Assembly (NCBI RefSeq): GCF_007995215.1
Contig: NZ_VCDK01000003.1
Span: 744,001 to 808,000, forward strand
Length of the DNA: 64,000 nucleotides
Direction: 5' to 3'
Source of the DNA: Shimia ponticola
GTDB taxonomy: Bacteria > Pseudomonadota > Alphaproteobacteria > Rhodobacterales > Rhodobacteraceae
Part shown: positions 43,217 to 52,406 of the stretch, piece by piece
Layout: each line of letters begins with the position of its first letter
Numbering within the stretch: position 1 is the first letter of the stretch
Notes under the pieces: generated by a model
What the model was told of the DNA's origin: nothing
What the model saw: the letters and a program-made list of their open reading frames with translations, nothing else
Databases searched by the model: none
Program-made: the position numbers and the translations under genes

Positions 43217-44068
43217 ATGGACCTGATCTTCAAAGCTCTCGCCGACCCGGCCCGCCGCGATATCCTTGATGCTCTGCGCATCAAGGATGGACAGTCGCTC
43301 AGCGACCTTGAGACGAATTTCACGATGACCCGCTTCGGCGTGATGAAGCATCTGGGCGTGCTCGAAGATGCAGGCCTGATCACCACCCGCAAGCAGGGCC
43401 GCTTCAAATACCACTACATCAACGCCCTGCCCCTGCAGGAGGCGATCGACCGCTGGCTCGACCCTTTGCGTGTCAAACCGGCCGCACGCGGCATGCTCGA
43501 CCTCAAATCGCGCCTTGAATCCGAAACCACCCCACCCCGTCAGGCTGCAACCGACGGGTCCCAACCTAAAGGACATCCCCAAGTGACCGACATGACCCCA
43601 GTTCCGGAAGGAACACCGATGACCGATCCCAAGCCAGATTTTGTCATGCAGACCTTTATCCGCTGCTCTCTGGACGCCTTATGGGATGCTCTGACCGATC
43701 CCGATGAGATGGCCAATTACCACTTTCTCGCGCAGGCCATCCGCAAAGAAGGCGACACAACCCATTTCGAATTTGAAGCCGGGCAACCGATGATGCGCGC
43801 CCGCGACATCCGTCTCGATCCCAAGAGCCGTATCGAACAAACATTCGAAGGACTTTGGGAAGGCGCAGGAGAACCATCTCGCTACGTTTATCATTTGAAG
43901 GAAGAAGGCGACGTCTGCTCACTTACGCTCGAACACTATGACCTCACCTTCCCGGTCGCCTATGGTGAAGGGGTCGCCGATGGCTGGGCCCGCCTATTGG
44001 CCGGACTAAAGACCTATCTGGAAACAGGCGAAACGGTCCGCTTCAGCGAAACCGCAACAGGGGTTTGA
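43217..44068 (+). CDS. ArsR-type HTH fused to an AHSA1/START-like domain
   Basis: A 283-residue two-domain protein. Residues 1-90 are an ArsR-like winged helix (MDLIFKALADPARRDILDAL, TRFGVMKHLGVLEDAGLI, TRKQGRFKYHYINA) lacking the Cys metal box. Residues about 140-275 form an SRPBCC/AHSA1 cavity domain (FIRCSLDALWDALTDPDEMANY, SRIEQTFEGLW). The linker is Pro/Thr-rich. A regulator sensing a hydrophobic ligand is the likely role. It sits four bases before a MAPEG gene in the same direction; both may be co-regulated. Confidence 0.88.
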   Translation: MDLIFKALADPARRDILDALRIKDGQSLSDLETNFTMTRFGVMKHLGVLEDAGLITTRKQGRFKYHYINALPLQEAIDRWLDPLRVKPAARGMLDLKSRLESETTPPRQAATDGSQPKGHPQVTDMTPVPEGTPMTDPKPDFVMQTFIRCSLDALWDALTDPDEMANYHFLAQAIRKEGDTTHFEFEAGQPMMRARDIRLDPKSRIEQTFEGLWEGAGEPSRYVYHLKEEGDVCSLTLEHYDLTFPVAYGEGVADGWARLLAGLKTYLETGETVRFSETATGV

Positions 44069-44071
44069 GCC

Positions 44072-44476
44072 ATGACACCTGAACTCTTCTGGCTCACGCT
44101 CACCATGTTGCTCGCCGCCACGATGTGGCTGCCGTTCATCATCGGGGTCAACACGACAGAAAGCGGCCAACAGGTCACCAAGGATGGCCGCGCCAACATC
44201 CCGGAAATGGTGCCATGGGTGCAGCGCGCCAACCGCGCCCATCTGAACCTGGTTGAACAGGCCATGCCCTTTGCGGCGCTGGTGCTGTTGGCGCATGTGC
44301 TGGATGTGACATCGGGTGTCACAGTTGGGGCCGCCATAGCGTTCTTCTGGTTGCGGCTTGCACATGCTGTTTTCATGATCACGTCAGCCAATCAAATCCC
44401 GATCCGACCGATCATCTTCACGCTCGCATGGCTGTGCCCGATGGCGGTGGGCATCGAAATTCTGCGACTGGTCTGA
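44072..44476 (+). CDS. MAPEG family membrane protein
   Basis: A 134-residue integral membrane protein with four predicted helices. WVQRANRAHLNLVEQAMPFA is the MAPEG signature (RANRAHxNxxE). Family members are glutathione-dependent transferases or peroxidases, but many bacterial ones are uncharacterised. It follows the ArsR-AHSA1 gene by three bases and ends at a bidirectional terminator. Confidence 0.9.
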   Translation: MTPELFWLTLTMLLAATMWLPFIIGVNTTESGQQVTKDGRANIPEMVPWVQRANRAHLNLVEQAMPFAALVLLAHVLDVTSGVTVGAAIAFFWLRLAHAVFMITSANQIPIRPIIFTLAWLCPMAVGIEILRLV

Positions 44477-44491
44477 TTGCCCACAAACAAA

Positions 44492-44519
44492 AACGCCCGA
44501 CGACCAAGTCGCGGGCGTT
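44492..44519. terminator. Bidirectional terminator between MAPEG and the 44545 gene
   Basis: AACGCCCG / CGGGCGTT with inner CGAC/GTCG pairing; TTCTT on the plus side, TTTTTG on the minus side. Confidence 0.8.
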
Positions 44520-44544
44520 CTTCCATTCGGTTCGCGGTTGGGCC

Positions 44545-44784
44545 TTAGCCGCCGACGTAAACCCCAGACTTCGGACGGTAAAACACCTTTTGATTGTGCA
44601 GACGGCCCAGCAATCCGGTGATGTCACGCAGTTCTTCGTCAATCTCTTGCGGCTCCACATCAACCGAGCCAGAGATCGCATCCAGCCGTTTCATCGACAG
44701 TTCAGTCTTTTTGCGGTGCAGCGCGCCTTCGATCAGCGCGAGGTCATCAATCGTCAGATCAAACTTGCGGTTATAGCTGGCCAT
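44545..44784 (-). CDS. Small conserved protein of unknown function
   Basis: A 79-residue protein, MASYNRKFDLTIDDLALIEG at the start and VFYRPKSGVYVGG at the end, mostly helical and charged in the middle. An open frame continues upstream to 44961 through an AT-rich regulatory region and is not protein-like, so ATG 44784 (weak AGGAA upstream) is used. I recall similar short proteins in related genomes but no function. Confidence 0.65.
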   Translation of the reverse strand: MASYNRKFDLTIDDLALIEGALHRKKTELSMKRLDAISGSVDVEPQEIDEELRDITGLLGRLHNQKVFYRPKSGVYVGG

Positions 44785-44863
44785 GTCGCTCTTGTTCCTA
44801 GATTTGTCGCTTGATGAGTTTCCTATCGTAAACACTTCCAAAAAGAAACACCTCTGAACACAA

Positions 44864-44921
44864 AAAATCATCATGATTTTCATGCGCTTAACTGCGAATT
44901 GAACGTGTACTTTGGTATACG
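44864..44921. promoter_or_regulatory. Two inverted repeats in a divergent promoter region
   Basis: AAAATCAT-C-ATGATTTT at 44864-44880 (perfect) and CGTGTAC-TTTG-GTATACG at 44904-44921 (one mismatch). They lie between the 44545 and 44971 genes in a locally AT-rich stretch. Operator function is inferred from symmetry only. Confidence 0.45.
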
Positions 44922-44970
44922 TCGCGATCAGGCCTGTTGACCCGGCGGATTTAACCGTCACTTTCGTCCC

Positions 44971-46155
44971 ATGACATCCGACACCCGCACCGACGCGTCC
45001 GCGTCTGCGTCCGCCTCTTCCGCCGTGATCACCGTTCTCTCTGCTGGCAACTTTGTCATCGGTATGGGTGCGTTCCTTGTTGTTGGCGTGATCGAACCCA
45101 TTGCAGATGACCTCTCGGTCACACCCACCGCCGCCGGTGGTCTTTTGACGACCTACGCCTTGGCTTATGCGGTTTTGTCACCGGTCCTCGTGGCGTTGAC
45201 CGGACAACTCGGGCGCAGGCGCGTCTTGGCAGGCGGATTGGCGATCTTCGGCATCGCGTCGGCTTTGGCCGCGCTGGCGCCTGACTTTCTGACGCTGAAT
45301 CTGACCCGCATCCTCGCCGCGGCAGGCGCGGGCGTCGTCACACCGGTGGCTGCTGCTGTGGCTGCGGGGTTGTCTCCGCCAGAACGTCGCGCGCGCACGC
45401 TCGCCGCAGTATTCTTCGGCCTGACATTGGCGCAAGTGCTGGGCATTCCCGCCGGATCGTTCGTGGCCTATACATTCGGGTGGCAATGGGCATTCTGGTC
45501 AGTGTTCCTCCTTGCCTTGCCCTGCGTTATCGCGGTGTGGCGGACCGTGCCAGCGGGCCTGTCGTTTCAACCCGTGGCACTGCGCAATCTGGGGAGTGTC
45601 CTGAAGGATGGTCCGATGATGCTGGCCATCCTTTTTACCGCCACCTTCCTGGGGTCAATTTACGTTCTTTATACCTTCATGGCACCCCTACTGAGCAGTT
45701 CCATGGGCTTTGGTCGCAACGGTATCACTGCGGTTCTACTCGTCTTCGGCCTTGGCGCTGTTCTTGGAAACCTTCTGGGTGGGCGCTTGGCCGACAGGTT
45801 CGGCGCGGCGCAAACGCTGATTGTGCTTGCCGTTCTGCAAACACTCATGCTGCCGTTCTATTCCTACCTGCCGGTGCCAGCTTGGCTGCTTTATAGTTTC
45901 ACCTTGATATGGTCGATCGCCGGGTGGAGTTTTGCAGCCGGGCAACAGCTTCGGCTCGTTCAACTCGGCGGAACTCAGGCGCAAGTTGCATTGTCGTTGA
46001 ACGCCGCCGCGATCTATGTCGGCGCGGCGGTGGGCTCAGCCATTGGCGGCGCAGTCGTTGCAGGCTATGGGGTCAACGCCTTGGGTTTTGTTGCGGGCAT
46101 CGGATGCCTGATCTCGGTGATCCATATCATCACGTCCTACAAGCTCAGCGGTTGA
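44971..46155 (+). CDS. MFS transporter, DHA1-type
   Basis: A 394-residue protein with about twelve hydrophobic helices. The motif A-like loop LTGQLGRRRVLAGG between helices 2 and 3 and the motif C-like GIPAGSFVAYTFGWQWAFW are typical of drug/arabinose efflux proteins. The N-terminus carries a short Ala-Ser repeat (DASASASASSAV). No ribosome binding site is visible before ATG 44971, so translation may be leaderless or weak. It overlaps the convergent thioesterase gene by 11 bases. Confidence 0.85.
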   Translation: MTSDTRTDASASASASSAVITVLSAGNFVIGMGAFLVVGVIEPIADDLSVTPTAAGGLLTTYALAYAVLSPVLVALTGQLGRRRVLAGGLAIFGIASALAALAPDFLTLNLTRILAAAGAGVVTPVAAAVAAGLSPPERRARTLAAVFFGLTLAQVLGIPAGSFVAYTFGWQWAFWSVFLLALPCVIAVWRTVPAGLSFQPVALRNLGSVLKDGPMMLAILFTATFLGSIYVLYTFMAPLLSSSMGFGRNGITAVLLVFGLGAVLGNLLGGRLADRFGAAQTLIVLAVLQTLMLPFYSYLPVPAWLLYSFTLIWSIAGWSFAAGQQLRLVQLGGTQAQVALSLNAAAIYVGAAVGSAIGGAVVAGYGVNALGFVAGIGCLISVIHIITSYKLSG

Positions 46156-46606
46156 TCCCCGCACGCCCCTGAACAACCATCATGGTGGCGGTCATGGTGG
46201 CGATGACCTTGCCACCGTTCGGTCCATGCGCCACGGCCTCACCTTCGGTGAATATCAACGTGCGCCCCGGCTTGATCACGCGCCCGACAAAGCTGAACCG
46301 TTCGCCCGCCGCAGGGGCCATCAGGGACACTTTGAATTCTACCGTCAAAACCTCGGCGTCGGCAGGCATCAGGCTCATCGCCGCGTAACCACATGCGCTG
46401 TCCAAAGCAGTCGTTGTGGCACCCGCATGGTGAAACCCGTGCTGCTGGACGAAGCTGGGGTTGAACAGCATTCCCAAAGTAACTTGCCCCGGATCAACGG
46501 CCTCTAACGTGATGCCCATGCTCTGCATGATCACCTGATCGTGGAAACTGTTGCGGACGCGGCTGTCGTAATTGGGATCAGCGGGCTGGAAAACGGTCTG
46601 GCTCAT
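46145..46606 (-). CDS. Hotdog-fold thioesterase (PaaI family)
   Basis: A 153-residue acyl-CoA thioesterase-like protein. HHAGATTTALDSACGYAAMSL is the hotdog core with the acid residue (Asp) in the central helix, and VTLGMLFNPSFVQQHGFHHAG precedes it in the usual PaaI order (overlapping text). The later strand EFKVSLMAPAAGERF is standard. It is convergent with the MFS gene. Substrate unknown. Confidence 0.88.
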   Translation of the reverse strand: MSQTVFQPADPNYDSRVRNSFHDQVIMQSMGITLEAVDPGQVTLGMLFNPSFVQQHGFHHAGATTTALDSACGYAAMSLMPADAEVLTVEFKVSLMAPAAGERFSFVGRVIKPGRTLIFTEGEAVAHGPNGGKVIATMTATMMVVQGRAGINR

Positions 46607-46714
46607 GCCTGCATCGTTGACAGTCGCCCCCGGCTAGGTCAAACGCCAAGTCACGACACATAACCCGCAACCGGGCGTTCCGTAGGCGCCAAACCGATGA
46701 GGAGAGCCAGCCAC

Positions 46715-48664
46715 ATGGCCCAGATCGCACTCACCCTTCCTGACGGCAATCAACGACACTACGATGCGGGCATTACCGCGGGCGAAGTCGCCGCCGACAT
46801 TTCCAAATCACTGGCGAAAAAGGCGATCAGTGCGACCGTCAATGGCGCGCACTATGATTTGGCTTGGCCGATTGAGGCGGATGCCGACATCGCCATCCAC
46901 AGCATGAAAGATGATGTGCAGGCGTTCGAGCTTGTCCGCCACGACCTGGCCCACGTCATGGCCCGCGCAGTGCAGGAAATCTGGCCAGACGTTAAGGTCA
47001 CCATCGGCCCCGTCATCGAAAATGGCTGGTACTATGACTTCGACCGCGAAGAGCCGTTCACCGATGCCGATCTCGCCACCATCGAAAAGAAGATGAAAGA
47101 GATCATCAACCTGCGCGATCCCGTTCGCACCGAGGTTTGGGAGCGTGAGCGCGCGATCCAATACTACAAGGATCGTGGCGAGCCCTTCAAAGTCGAGTTG
47201 ATCGAGTCGATCCCCGGCAACGAAGACCTGCGCATGTATTGGCACGGCGACTGGCAGGACCTTTGCCGTGGCCCTCACCTACAGCACACCGGCCAAATCC
47301 CGGCGGATGCGTTCAAACTGATGCGCGTGTCGGGGGCCTATTGGCGCGGCGACAGTGACCGAGAACAGCTGCAGCGGATTTATGGCGTCGGCTTCCTGAA
47401 CCGCGATCAGCTCAAGGCGCATTTGACCTTTCTTGAAGAAGCCGAAAAACGCGACCACCGCCGTCTGGGCCGCGAGATGGACCTCTATCACATGCAGCCA
47501 GAGGCCCCCGGTCAGGTGTTCTGGCACCCGAACGGTTGGACCATCTACACCCAGTTGCAAGACTACATGCGCCGCAAACAACGCGCTGGCGGCTATGTCG
47601 AGGTGAACACACCGCAGGTCGTGGACCGCAAATTGTGGGAAGAATCCGGGCACTGGGAAAAGTATCAAGAGAACATGTTCATCGTCGAAGTGGACGAAGA
47701 ACATGCGTCGCAAAAGGCGATCAACGCGCTTAAGCCGATGAACTGCCCGTGCCATGTGCAGGTCTATAATCAGGGTCTGAAATCCTACCGCGACCTGCCT
47801 TTGCGCATGGCCGAGTTTGGCTCTTGCGCCCGGTATGAACCGTCAGGCGCGCTCCACGGGATCATGCGCGTGCGTGGCTTTACCCAAGACGACGGTCACA
47901 TCTTCTGCCGTGAAGACCAGATTGAGTCCGAAACGGCTGTGTTCATCGACTTTCTGTCCTCGGTCTACAAAGATCTCGGCTTCACCGAGTTCTCGGTCAA
48001 ATTCTCGGACCGCCCCGAAACCCGTGCAGGCTCGGATGAGGTTTGGGACAAGGCCGAGGCCGCGCTATTGTCGGCCACCCGTGCCGCCGGGATCGAACCG
48101 ACGCTGAACCCCGGTGAAGGGGCCTTCTACGGTCCAAAGCTCGAATTCGTTCTGACCGACGCCATCGGGCGTGACTGGCAATGTGGCACCCATCAGGTGG
48201 ACTTCGTTCTGCCTGAACGCCTCGATGCCAACTACATTGGCGAAGATGGCAACAAACATCGCCCCGTCATGCTGCACCGCGCAACGCTGGGCTCGTTTGA
48301 ACGCTTTATCGGTATCCTGATCGAAGAGCATTCCGGCAAGCTGCCGTTCTGGCTTGCTCCGCGTCAGGTCGTGGTCGCAGCGATCGTCTCGGACGCAGAC
48401 GATTATGTGCATGAGGTCGTCGCAGCCCTTAAGGCCGCAGGCGTCCGCGCCGAGGCCGACGTGCGCAATGAAAAGATCAACTACAAGGTTCGCGAACACT
48501 CGGTCGCCAAGGTGCCAGTGATCCTTGCTTGCGGTATGCGCGAGGTCGAAGAGCGCACGGTCTCGATGCGTCGTCTGGGTCAGAAGCAATCGGAGACGCT
48601 GACCTTGGATGATGTCGTCCCACAACTGGCAGACGACTCCACGCCGCCTGATCTGAGGGGATAA
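46715..48664 (+). CDS. thrS: Threonyl-tRNA synthetase
   Basis: Charges tRNA-Thr. The product is 649 residues. The N-terminal TGS domain covers about 1-62, and the editing domain has [10 protein letters not shown] and [11 protein letters not shown], the paired His/Cys motifs that clear mischarged Ser. The catalytic core has Cys in [10 protein letters not shown], His in DDGHIFC and His in [10 protein letters not shown] as zinc ligands, and a C-terminal anticodon-binding domain follows. GAGGAG precedes ATG 46715; six extra codons back to 46697 are possible but less likely. Confidence 0.97.
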   Translation: MAQIALTLPDGNQRHYDAGITAGEVAADISKSLAKKAISATVNGAHYDLAWPIEADADIAIHSMKDDVQAFELVRHDLAHVMARAVQEIWPDVKVTIGPVIENGWYYDFDREEPFTDADLATIEKKMKEIINLRDPVRTEVWERERAIQYYKDRGEPFKVELIESIPGNEDLRMYWHGDWQDLCRGPHLQHTGQIPADAFKLMRVSGAYWRGDSDREQLQRIYGVGFLNRDQLKAHLTFLEEAEKRDHRRLGREMDLYHMQPEAPGQVFWHPNGWTIYTQLQDYMRRKQRAGGYVEVNTPQVVDRKLWEESGHWEKYQENMFIVEVDEEHASQKAINALKPMNCPCHVQVYNQGLKSYRDLPLRMAEFGSCARYEPSGALHGIMRVRGFTQDDGHIFCREDQIESETAVFIDFLSSVYKDLGFTEFSVKFSDRPETRAGSDEVWDKAEAALLSATRAAGIEPTLNPGEGAFYGPKLEFVLTDAIGRDWQCGTHQVDFVLPERLDANYIGEDGNKHRPVMLHRATLGSFERFIGILIEEHSGKLPFWLAPRQVVVAAIVSDADDYVHEVVAALKAAGVRAEADVRNEKINYKVREHSVAKVPVILACGMREVEERTVSMRRLGQKQSETLTLDDVVPQLADDSTPPDLRG

Positions 48665-48779
48665 CCCCCGTATAAACGCAGTCCCGGTTCACCTCTGGGG
48701 CTGCACTGCTTCCGACTTACAGGGAACCACTCTTCAGGATCGCAGTTGTCCATTCGACACTGAGTTGAAAGGGCATCCC

Positions 48780-49499
48780 ATGCGTAAGAACATTCTGATC
48801 CTGCTGACCTCGGCCGACATGATGGGCGACACCGGCAAGGAAACCGGTTTTCACTGGGAAGAGTTGTCGACCCCCTACTGGATCCTGCGCGACGCGGGAC
48901 ACGCGATCACGCTGGCAAGCGTGCGAGGCGGTCATCCCCCGGCAGACCCAAGCTCTGCCGATCCAGACGAACGACCAGACAGCACAGACCGCTTCATGAA
49001 TGACCCGGTCGCGATGGAGGCATTGAAAACCACGCGCAATGCCGACGATATCGATCCGTCGCATTACGACGCGATTTATCTGCCCGGCGGCCATGGCACC
49101 ATGTGGGACTTTGCCCAGTCCGAGGATGTCGCACGGATCATATCCGCCGTTTATGCAGCAGGCGGCGTTGTCGCATCGGTGTGTCATGGCCCGGCCGCCT
49201 TGCTCGGCGCGAAAAAGCCTGACGGTCGTCCATTGGTCGAAGGGCTGAAGGTCAATGCCTTCACCGACGCAGAGGAACGCGCGGTTGGCCTTGATGATGT
49301 AGTCCCGTTCCTGCTTGAGACGGAATTGCGCAAACAAGGAGCCGATTATGAGCACTCGGGCCAGTTCGATGCGCATGTTGCGGTCGACACCTCTGGCACT
49401 GGGACGTTGATCACGGGTCAAAACCCGGCATCTGCGAAACCGCTCGCGATGGCATTCCTGGCAGAAATCGACCACGCGCAGGCGCAGAAGGTCGCCTAA
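48780..49499 (+). CDS. DJ-1/PfpI family protein
   Basis: A 239-residue cytosolic protein. The nucleophile elbow is ASVCHGPAAL with the catalytic Cys, followed by a class I amidotransferase-like Glu early in the chain (FHWEELSTPYWIL). IYLPGGHGTMWDF is family-typical. Relatives of this length are Hsp31-like glyoxalase III/deglycase or protease-like proteins. GAAAGGG precedes ATG 48780. It ends at a strong terminator and is monocistronic. Confidence 0.87.
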   Translation: MRKNILILLTSADMMGDTGKETGFHWEELSTPYWILRDAGHAITLASVRGGHPPADPSSADPDERPDSTDRFMNDPVAMEALKTTRNADDIDPSHYDAIYLPGGHGTMWDFAQSEDVARIISAVYAAGGVVASVCHGPAALLGAKKPDGRPLVEGLKVNAFTDAEERAVGLDDVVPFLLETELRKQGADYEHSGQFDAHVAVDTSGTGTLITGQNPASAKPLAMAFLAEIDHAQAQKVA

Positions 49500-49517
49500 A
49501 TCTGCCAAGTGACTCGC

Positions 49518-49560
49518 GCCGTCACCGGGACCCCGACCTCGGTGACGGCACCCTTCTTTG
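49518..49560 (+). terminator. Terminator of the DJ-1/PfpI gene
   Basis: Perfect 10-bp stem GCCGTCACCG / CGGTGACGGC with a 12-base loop, then ACCCTTCTTT. Confidence 0.8.
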
Positions 49561-49756
49561 CAATTATTTCACGCGTCTCGCTGGTCCGTGTGCGAATGTT
49601 TGCAACAATTCCCGAAATCGGTAACGAAACCACTCGCGCATCATCACGCGGCTGTGTTGCACGCGCCTGTGAGTGGTATGTCAGCACACCGTTGGGCCAT
49701 CTCTTTCGTGCACACCACAGTGCACCGAAACACACCGACCAAAAGGAAGAGATCCC

Positions 49757-50062
49757 ATGTCCAACACCAAAAACACACTCGTCGTTGCATCCGCAGTCGC
49801 AGCAGCCATGGCCGCCAGCCTGAGCGCCCCAGCCCACGCACAAGCGCAGGAAAAATGCTACGGCGTGTCGCTGGCGGGTGAAAACGACTGCGCCGCTGGC
49901 CCAGGCACCACATGCGCCGGCACTTCGACTGTTGACTACCAAGGTAACGCATGGACGCTGGTCCCTGCAGGCACCTGCGCCGACATCGAAGTTCCAGCAG
50001 CAACTGACGGCATGGCACGCATGGGCTCGCTCGAAGCTCTGGACCGCGACCTGCCAGCATAA
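49757..50062 (+). CDS. bufA1: BufA1-type bufferin precursor (DUF2282)
   Basis: A 101-residue RiPP precursor exported to the periplasm. The signal peptide ends at AHA (residue 28). The mature part has four Cys (34, 45, 53, 74) in [27 protein letters not shown] and PAGTCADIE, the DUF2282/bufferin layout. In characterised bufferins the central Cys are turned into thiooxazoles by the BufB oxidase, and the peptide binds copper. AAGGAAGAG precedes ATG 49757. It is followed by bufB, bufC and bufD; the hairpins after it probably give excess precursor over enzymes. Confidence 0.9.
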   Translation: MSNTKNTLVVASAVAAAMAASLSAPAHAQAQEKCYGVSLAGENDCAAGPGTTCAGTSTVDYQGNAWTLVPAGTCADIEVPAATDGMARMGSLEALDRDLPA

Positions 50063-50074
50063 GCTGTCACGCCT

Positions 50075-50100
50075 CTGGGGCGGGTATCTGCCTGCCCCAG
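50075..50100 (+). promoter_or_regulatory. Attenuator-like hairpin between bufA1 and bufB
   Basis: CTGGGGC / GCCCCAG stem with additional GG/CC pairing inside, 12 bases after the bufA1 stop. No U-tract follows, so it may stabilise the bufA1 message or reduce readthrough into bufBCD. Confidence 0.6.
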
Positions 50101-50119
50101 TTCGCCCATTCCGCTTGGT

Positions 50120-50175
50120 GCCAAAATCCTTGGAATAAGGATTTTTGCCTCCGGCGGAAGTTTTTGCAGCAAGAA
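50120..50175 (+). terminator. Hairpin with dispersed-repeat core before bufB (copy D)
   Basis: AAAATCCTT (50123-50131) and AAGGATTTT (50137-50145) form a perfect 9-bp stem followed by T, then GCCTCCGGCGGAAGTTTTTG, whose core is the inverse of CCGCCGGAGGC in repeat copy A. It may act as a partial terminator between bufA1 and bufB. Confidence 0.5.
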
Positions 50176-50195
50176 GATAGACTAGGGGCTGCGCC

Positions 50196-51047
50196 ATGCT
50201 GGATGCCTGTTTCGACACTTTACCGCCATTGCCCGGTGTGGGGTACAAACCCCAACACTACAGAGAAATCCTATCCGAGCCGGGATCGGTTGCATGGCTC
50301 GAAGTGCATGCCGAAAACTATATGGGCGACGGCGGACGGCCGCTTGCGCAGCTGCAATACTTGTCGCAACAGTTTCCTCTCTCCATTCACGGCGTAGGAC
50401 TGTCCATTGGTGGCGAAGGCGATCTTGATCGCGCCCATCTGGACCGCCTGCGCAAGCTTTGCGATTGGGCCAAACCAGCCAGCTTTTCCGAGCATCTGGC
50501 ATGGTCCACGCATGATGCGCATTTTCTGAATGATCTTCTACCGCTGCCTTACACCGAGGCGACGGTCGCAAGGGTCGCCGACCATGTCAGCCAGGTTCAG
50601 GATCATATTGGACGGCGGATGCTCTTGGAGAACCCGTCATCCTACCTGTGGTTTGAGGAGAGCACCCTGTCCGAGACTGACTTTTTGGCAGAGGTGGCCA
50701 AGCGTACTGGCTGCGGCCTTCTGCTGGATGTGAACAACGTTTTTGTGAGCGCCACAAATCTGAAAATGGACCCGCGCGCCTATATCGATGCCTTCCCGAT
50801 GGAGCTTGTTGGCGAAATCCACCTTGGTGGACATGATGAGGATGAGGACGAGCATGGCGCGCCGCTCTTGATCGATAGCCACGGAGCCGAGGTCGTCGAC
50901 CCGGTCTGGGCGCTGTATGATTACACGCTGGACCACGCGGGGCCCAAGCCCACGTTGATCGAATGGGACACAGACGTGCCGGATTGGCCTGTTCTGCGTG
51001 CAGAGGCAGACCGCGCCGCGCAGGCACTGACCCGAGTGCCCGCATGA
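50196..51047 (+). CDS. bufB: BufB, multinuclear non-heme iron oxidase (DUF692)
   Basis: The 283-residue modifying enzyme of the bufferin system, which oxidises precursor cysteines. Iron-ligand motifs of MNIO proteins are present in order: EVHAENYM (36-43), SIHGVGLS with His65, [36 protein letters not shown] and a final [13 protein letters not shown] lies nine bases before ATG 50196. The stop overlaps bufC by four bases (ATGA). Confidence 0.94.
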   Translation: MLDACFDTLPPLPGVGYKPQHYREILSEPGSVAWLEVHAENYMGDGGRPLAQLQYLSQQFPLSIHGVGLSIGGEGDLDRAHLDRLRKLCDWAKPASFSEHLAWSTHDAHFLNDLLPLPYTEATVARVADHVSQVQDHIGRRMLLENPSSYLWFEESTLSETDFLAEVAKRTGCGLLLDVNNVFVSATNLKMDPRAYIDAFPMELVGEIHLGGHDEDEDEHGAPLLIDSHGAEVVDPVWALYDYTLDHAGPKPTLIEWDTDVPDWPVLRAEADRAAQALTRVPA

Positions 51048-51799
51048 CCGTGTCCCAAACCAGCTTTCGCGCCGCTCTATTGGATGCCGAGCACCCCGCG
51101 CCTGCCGGGCTGACCGATGGCCACGGCACCCCAGCGCGGAAACGCTTTGATGTCTATCGGAACAACGTCGCCGTCAGCCTGACCGAGGCTTTGGTCACCG
51201 CCTTTCCCAGCATCCATTCGCTTGTTGGCGATGACTTCTTTCGCGCAATGGCTGGCGTGTTCTTGCGTCAGCATCCGCCATCCTCGCCAGTGATGATGTA
51301 TTATGGTGCCGAGATGCCCGCGTTTCTGGCAGATTTCGCACCCGTCGCGCACCTGCCCTACTTGGCCGATGTCGCACGTATCGATTTGGCTCTTCGCCGC
51401 GCCTATCACGCCGCCGATGCTACTGCGGTGGACCCTTCAGCGTTTGGAGCCATAGCGCCAGAGGCATTAGGGGCCGTGGCATTTTCTCTTGCCCCTGCTG
51501 TGCAAATCGTCTCGTCGCCTTACCCCATCCACGACATCTGGCAGATGACAAAGGGCGGGTCAAAACCGTCCGCAGCTGCGCAAGACGTGTTAATTACACG
51601 CCCGGAATTTGACCCTGTCGTTGACCTCTTACCGCCTGGAGGTGCGATCTTTTTTGAACAAATCGGCATAGGTCAGACACTGGGAGCGGCCATGGAAACG
51701 GCCACCGGGCATGTTCCTGATTTTGATCTCGGCGGGCTGCTTGGCCTTGCGCTGACACGCGGTGCCTTGACCGATCTGACGCGTCCACCTGCCAACTGA
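51044..51799 (+). CDS. bufC: BufC, putative precursor-recognition partner (DUF2063)
   Basis: A 251-residue partner of BufB. The N-terminal domain is DUF2063-like: [53 protein letters not shown] and [21 protein letters not shown] beta-rich second half follows, with the acyl-carrier-like [11 protein letters not shown] segment. In related systems the partner helps the oxidase bind the precursor. ATG 51044 is fixed by the ATGA overlap; the in-frame opening back to 50963 lies inside bufB. Confidence 0.9.
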   Translation: MTVSQTSFRAALLDAEHPAPAGLTDGHGTPARKRFDVYRNNVAVSLTEALVTAFPSIHSLVGDDFFRAMAGVFLRQHPPSSPVMMYYGAEMPAFLADFAPVAHLPYLADVARIDLALRRAYHAADATAVDPSAFGAIAPEALGAVAFSLAPAVQIVSSPYPIHDIWQMTKGGSKPSAAAQDVLITRPEFDPVVDLLPPGGAIFFEQIGIGQTLGAAMETATGHVPDFDLGGLLGLALTRGALTDLTRPPAN

Positions 51800-51848
51800 A
51801 CGACGCACCACTGAACGACCACAGACAGACACTAGAAAGACCCCAGCC

Positions 51849-52406
51849 ATGATCCGTCTTCCCGCCCCGCTCCAGCGACTTGCAACCCGTCTCGACGATC
51901 TGGCTCCGGCCATCCTTCCAACGCTTGCGCGACTCAGCTTTGTTGGCATCTTGCTGGTCTATTACTGGAATTCTGCCGGAACCAAGCTGGGTGACGGGGT
52001 GTTCGGCGTGTTCTCGCCCTCCTTCGGGGCCTATGCGCAGATCTTCCCCGAGACCATGGAAGCGATCAGCTATGACGTGTCGGAGCTTGGGCTGTTTCAC
52101 TGGGCGGTCGTCGTTGCTGGTACGGTCGCCGAATATGTCCTGCCGCTCTTGATCCTCTTGGGGCTTCTCACCCGGCTGGCGGCTCTCGGTATGATCGGAT
52201 TTGTCTTTGTCCAAAGCTGGGTCGACATCCACGGCCACGGGCTGGGCGCAGATGACATTGGCGCATGGTTCGATGGGAACGCATCTGCGCTTATTCTTGA
52301 TCAGCGCGCCTTTTGGGTGTTGGCACTATTGATCCTCGTATTGCGCGGGGCGGGTCCAATCAGCCTTGACCGGCTCGTGTTCCGGGCCGCACCGACTGCG
52401 GCCTAA
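51849..52406 (+). CDS. bufD: BufD, DoxX-family membrane protein
   Basis: A 185-residue membrane protein with four or five hydrophobic helices and the DoxX pattern PTLARLSFVGILLVYYWNSAGTK, SELGLFHWAVVVAGTVAEYV and LPLLILLGLLTRLAALGMIG. DoxX-like genes commonly close bufferin operons; its job is unproven. It lies 49 bases after bufC and overlaps the convergent gene at 52403 by four bases. Confidence 0.85.
   Translation: MIRLPAPLQRLATRLDDLAPAILPTLARLSFVGILLVYYWNSAGTKLGDGVFGVFSPSFGAYAQIFPETMEAISYDVSELGLFHWAVVVAGTVAEYVLPLLILLGLLTRLAALGMIGFVFVQSWVDIHGHGLGADDIGAWFDGNASALILDQRAFWVLALLILVLRGAGPISLDRLVFRAAPTAA

Noticed and set aside
49598-49660. ECF sigma promoter of the SigF type (GTAACC and CGAA) before bufA1
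   Set aside because: A GTAACG is present but no CGAA lies at the expected spacing; no sigma gene is in the window.
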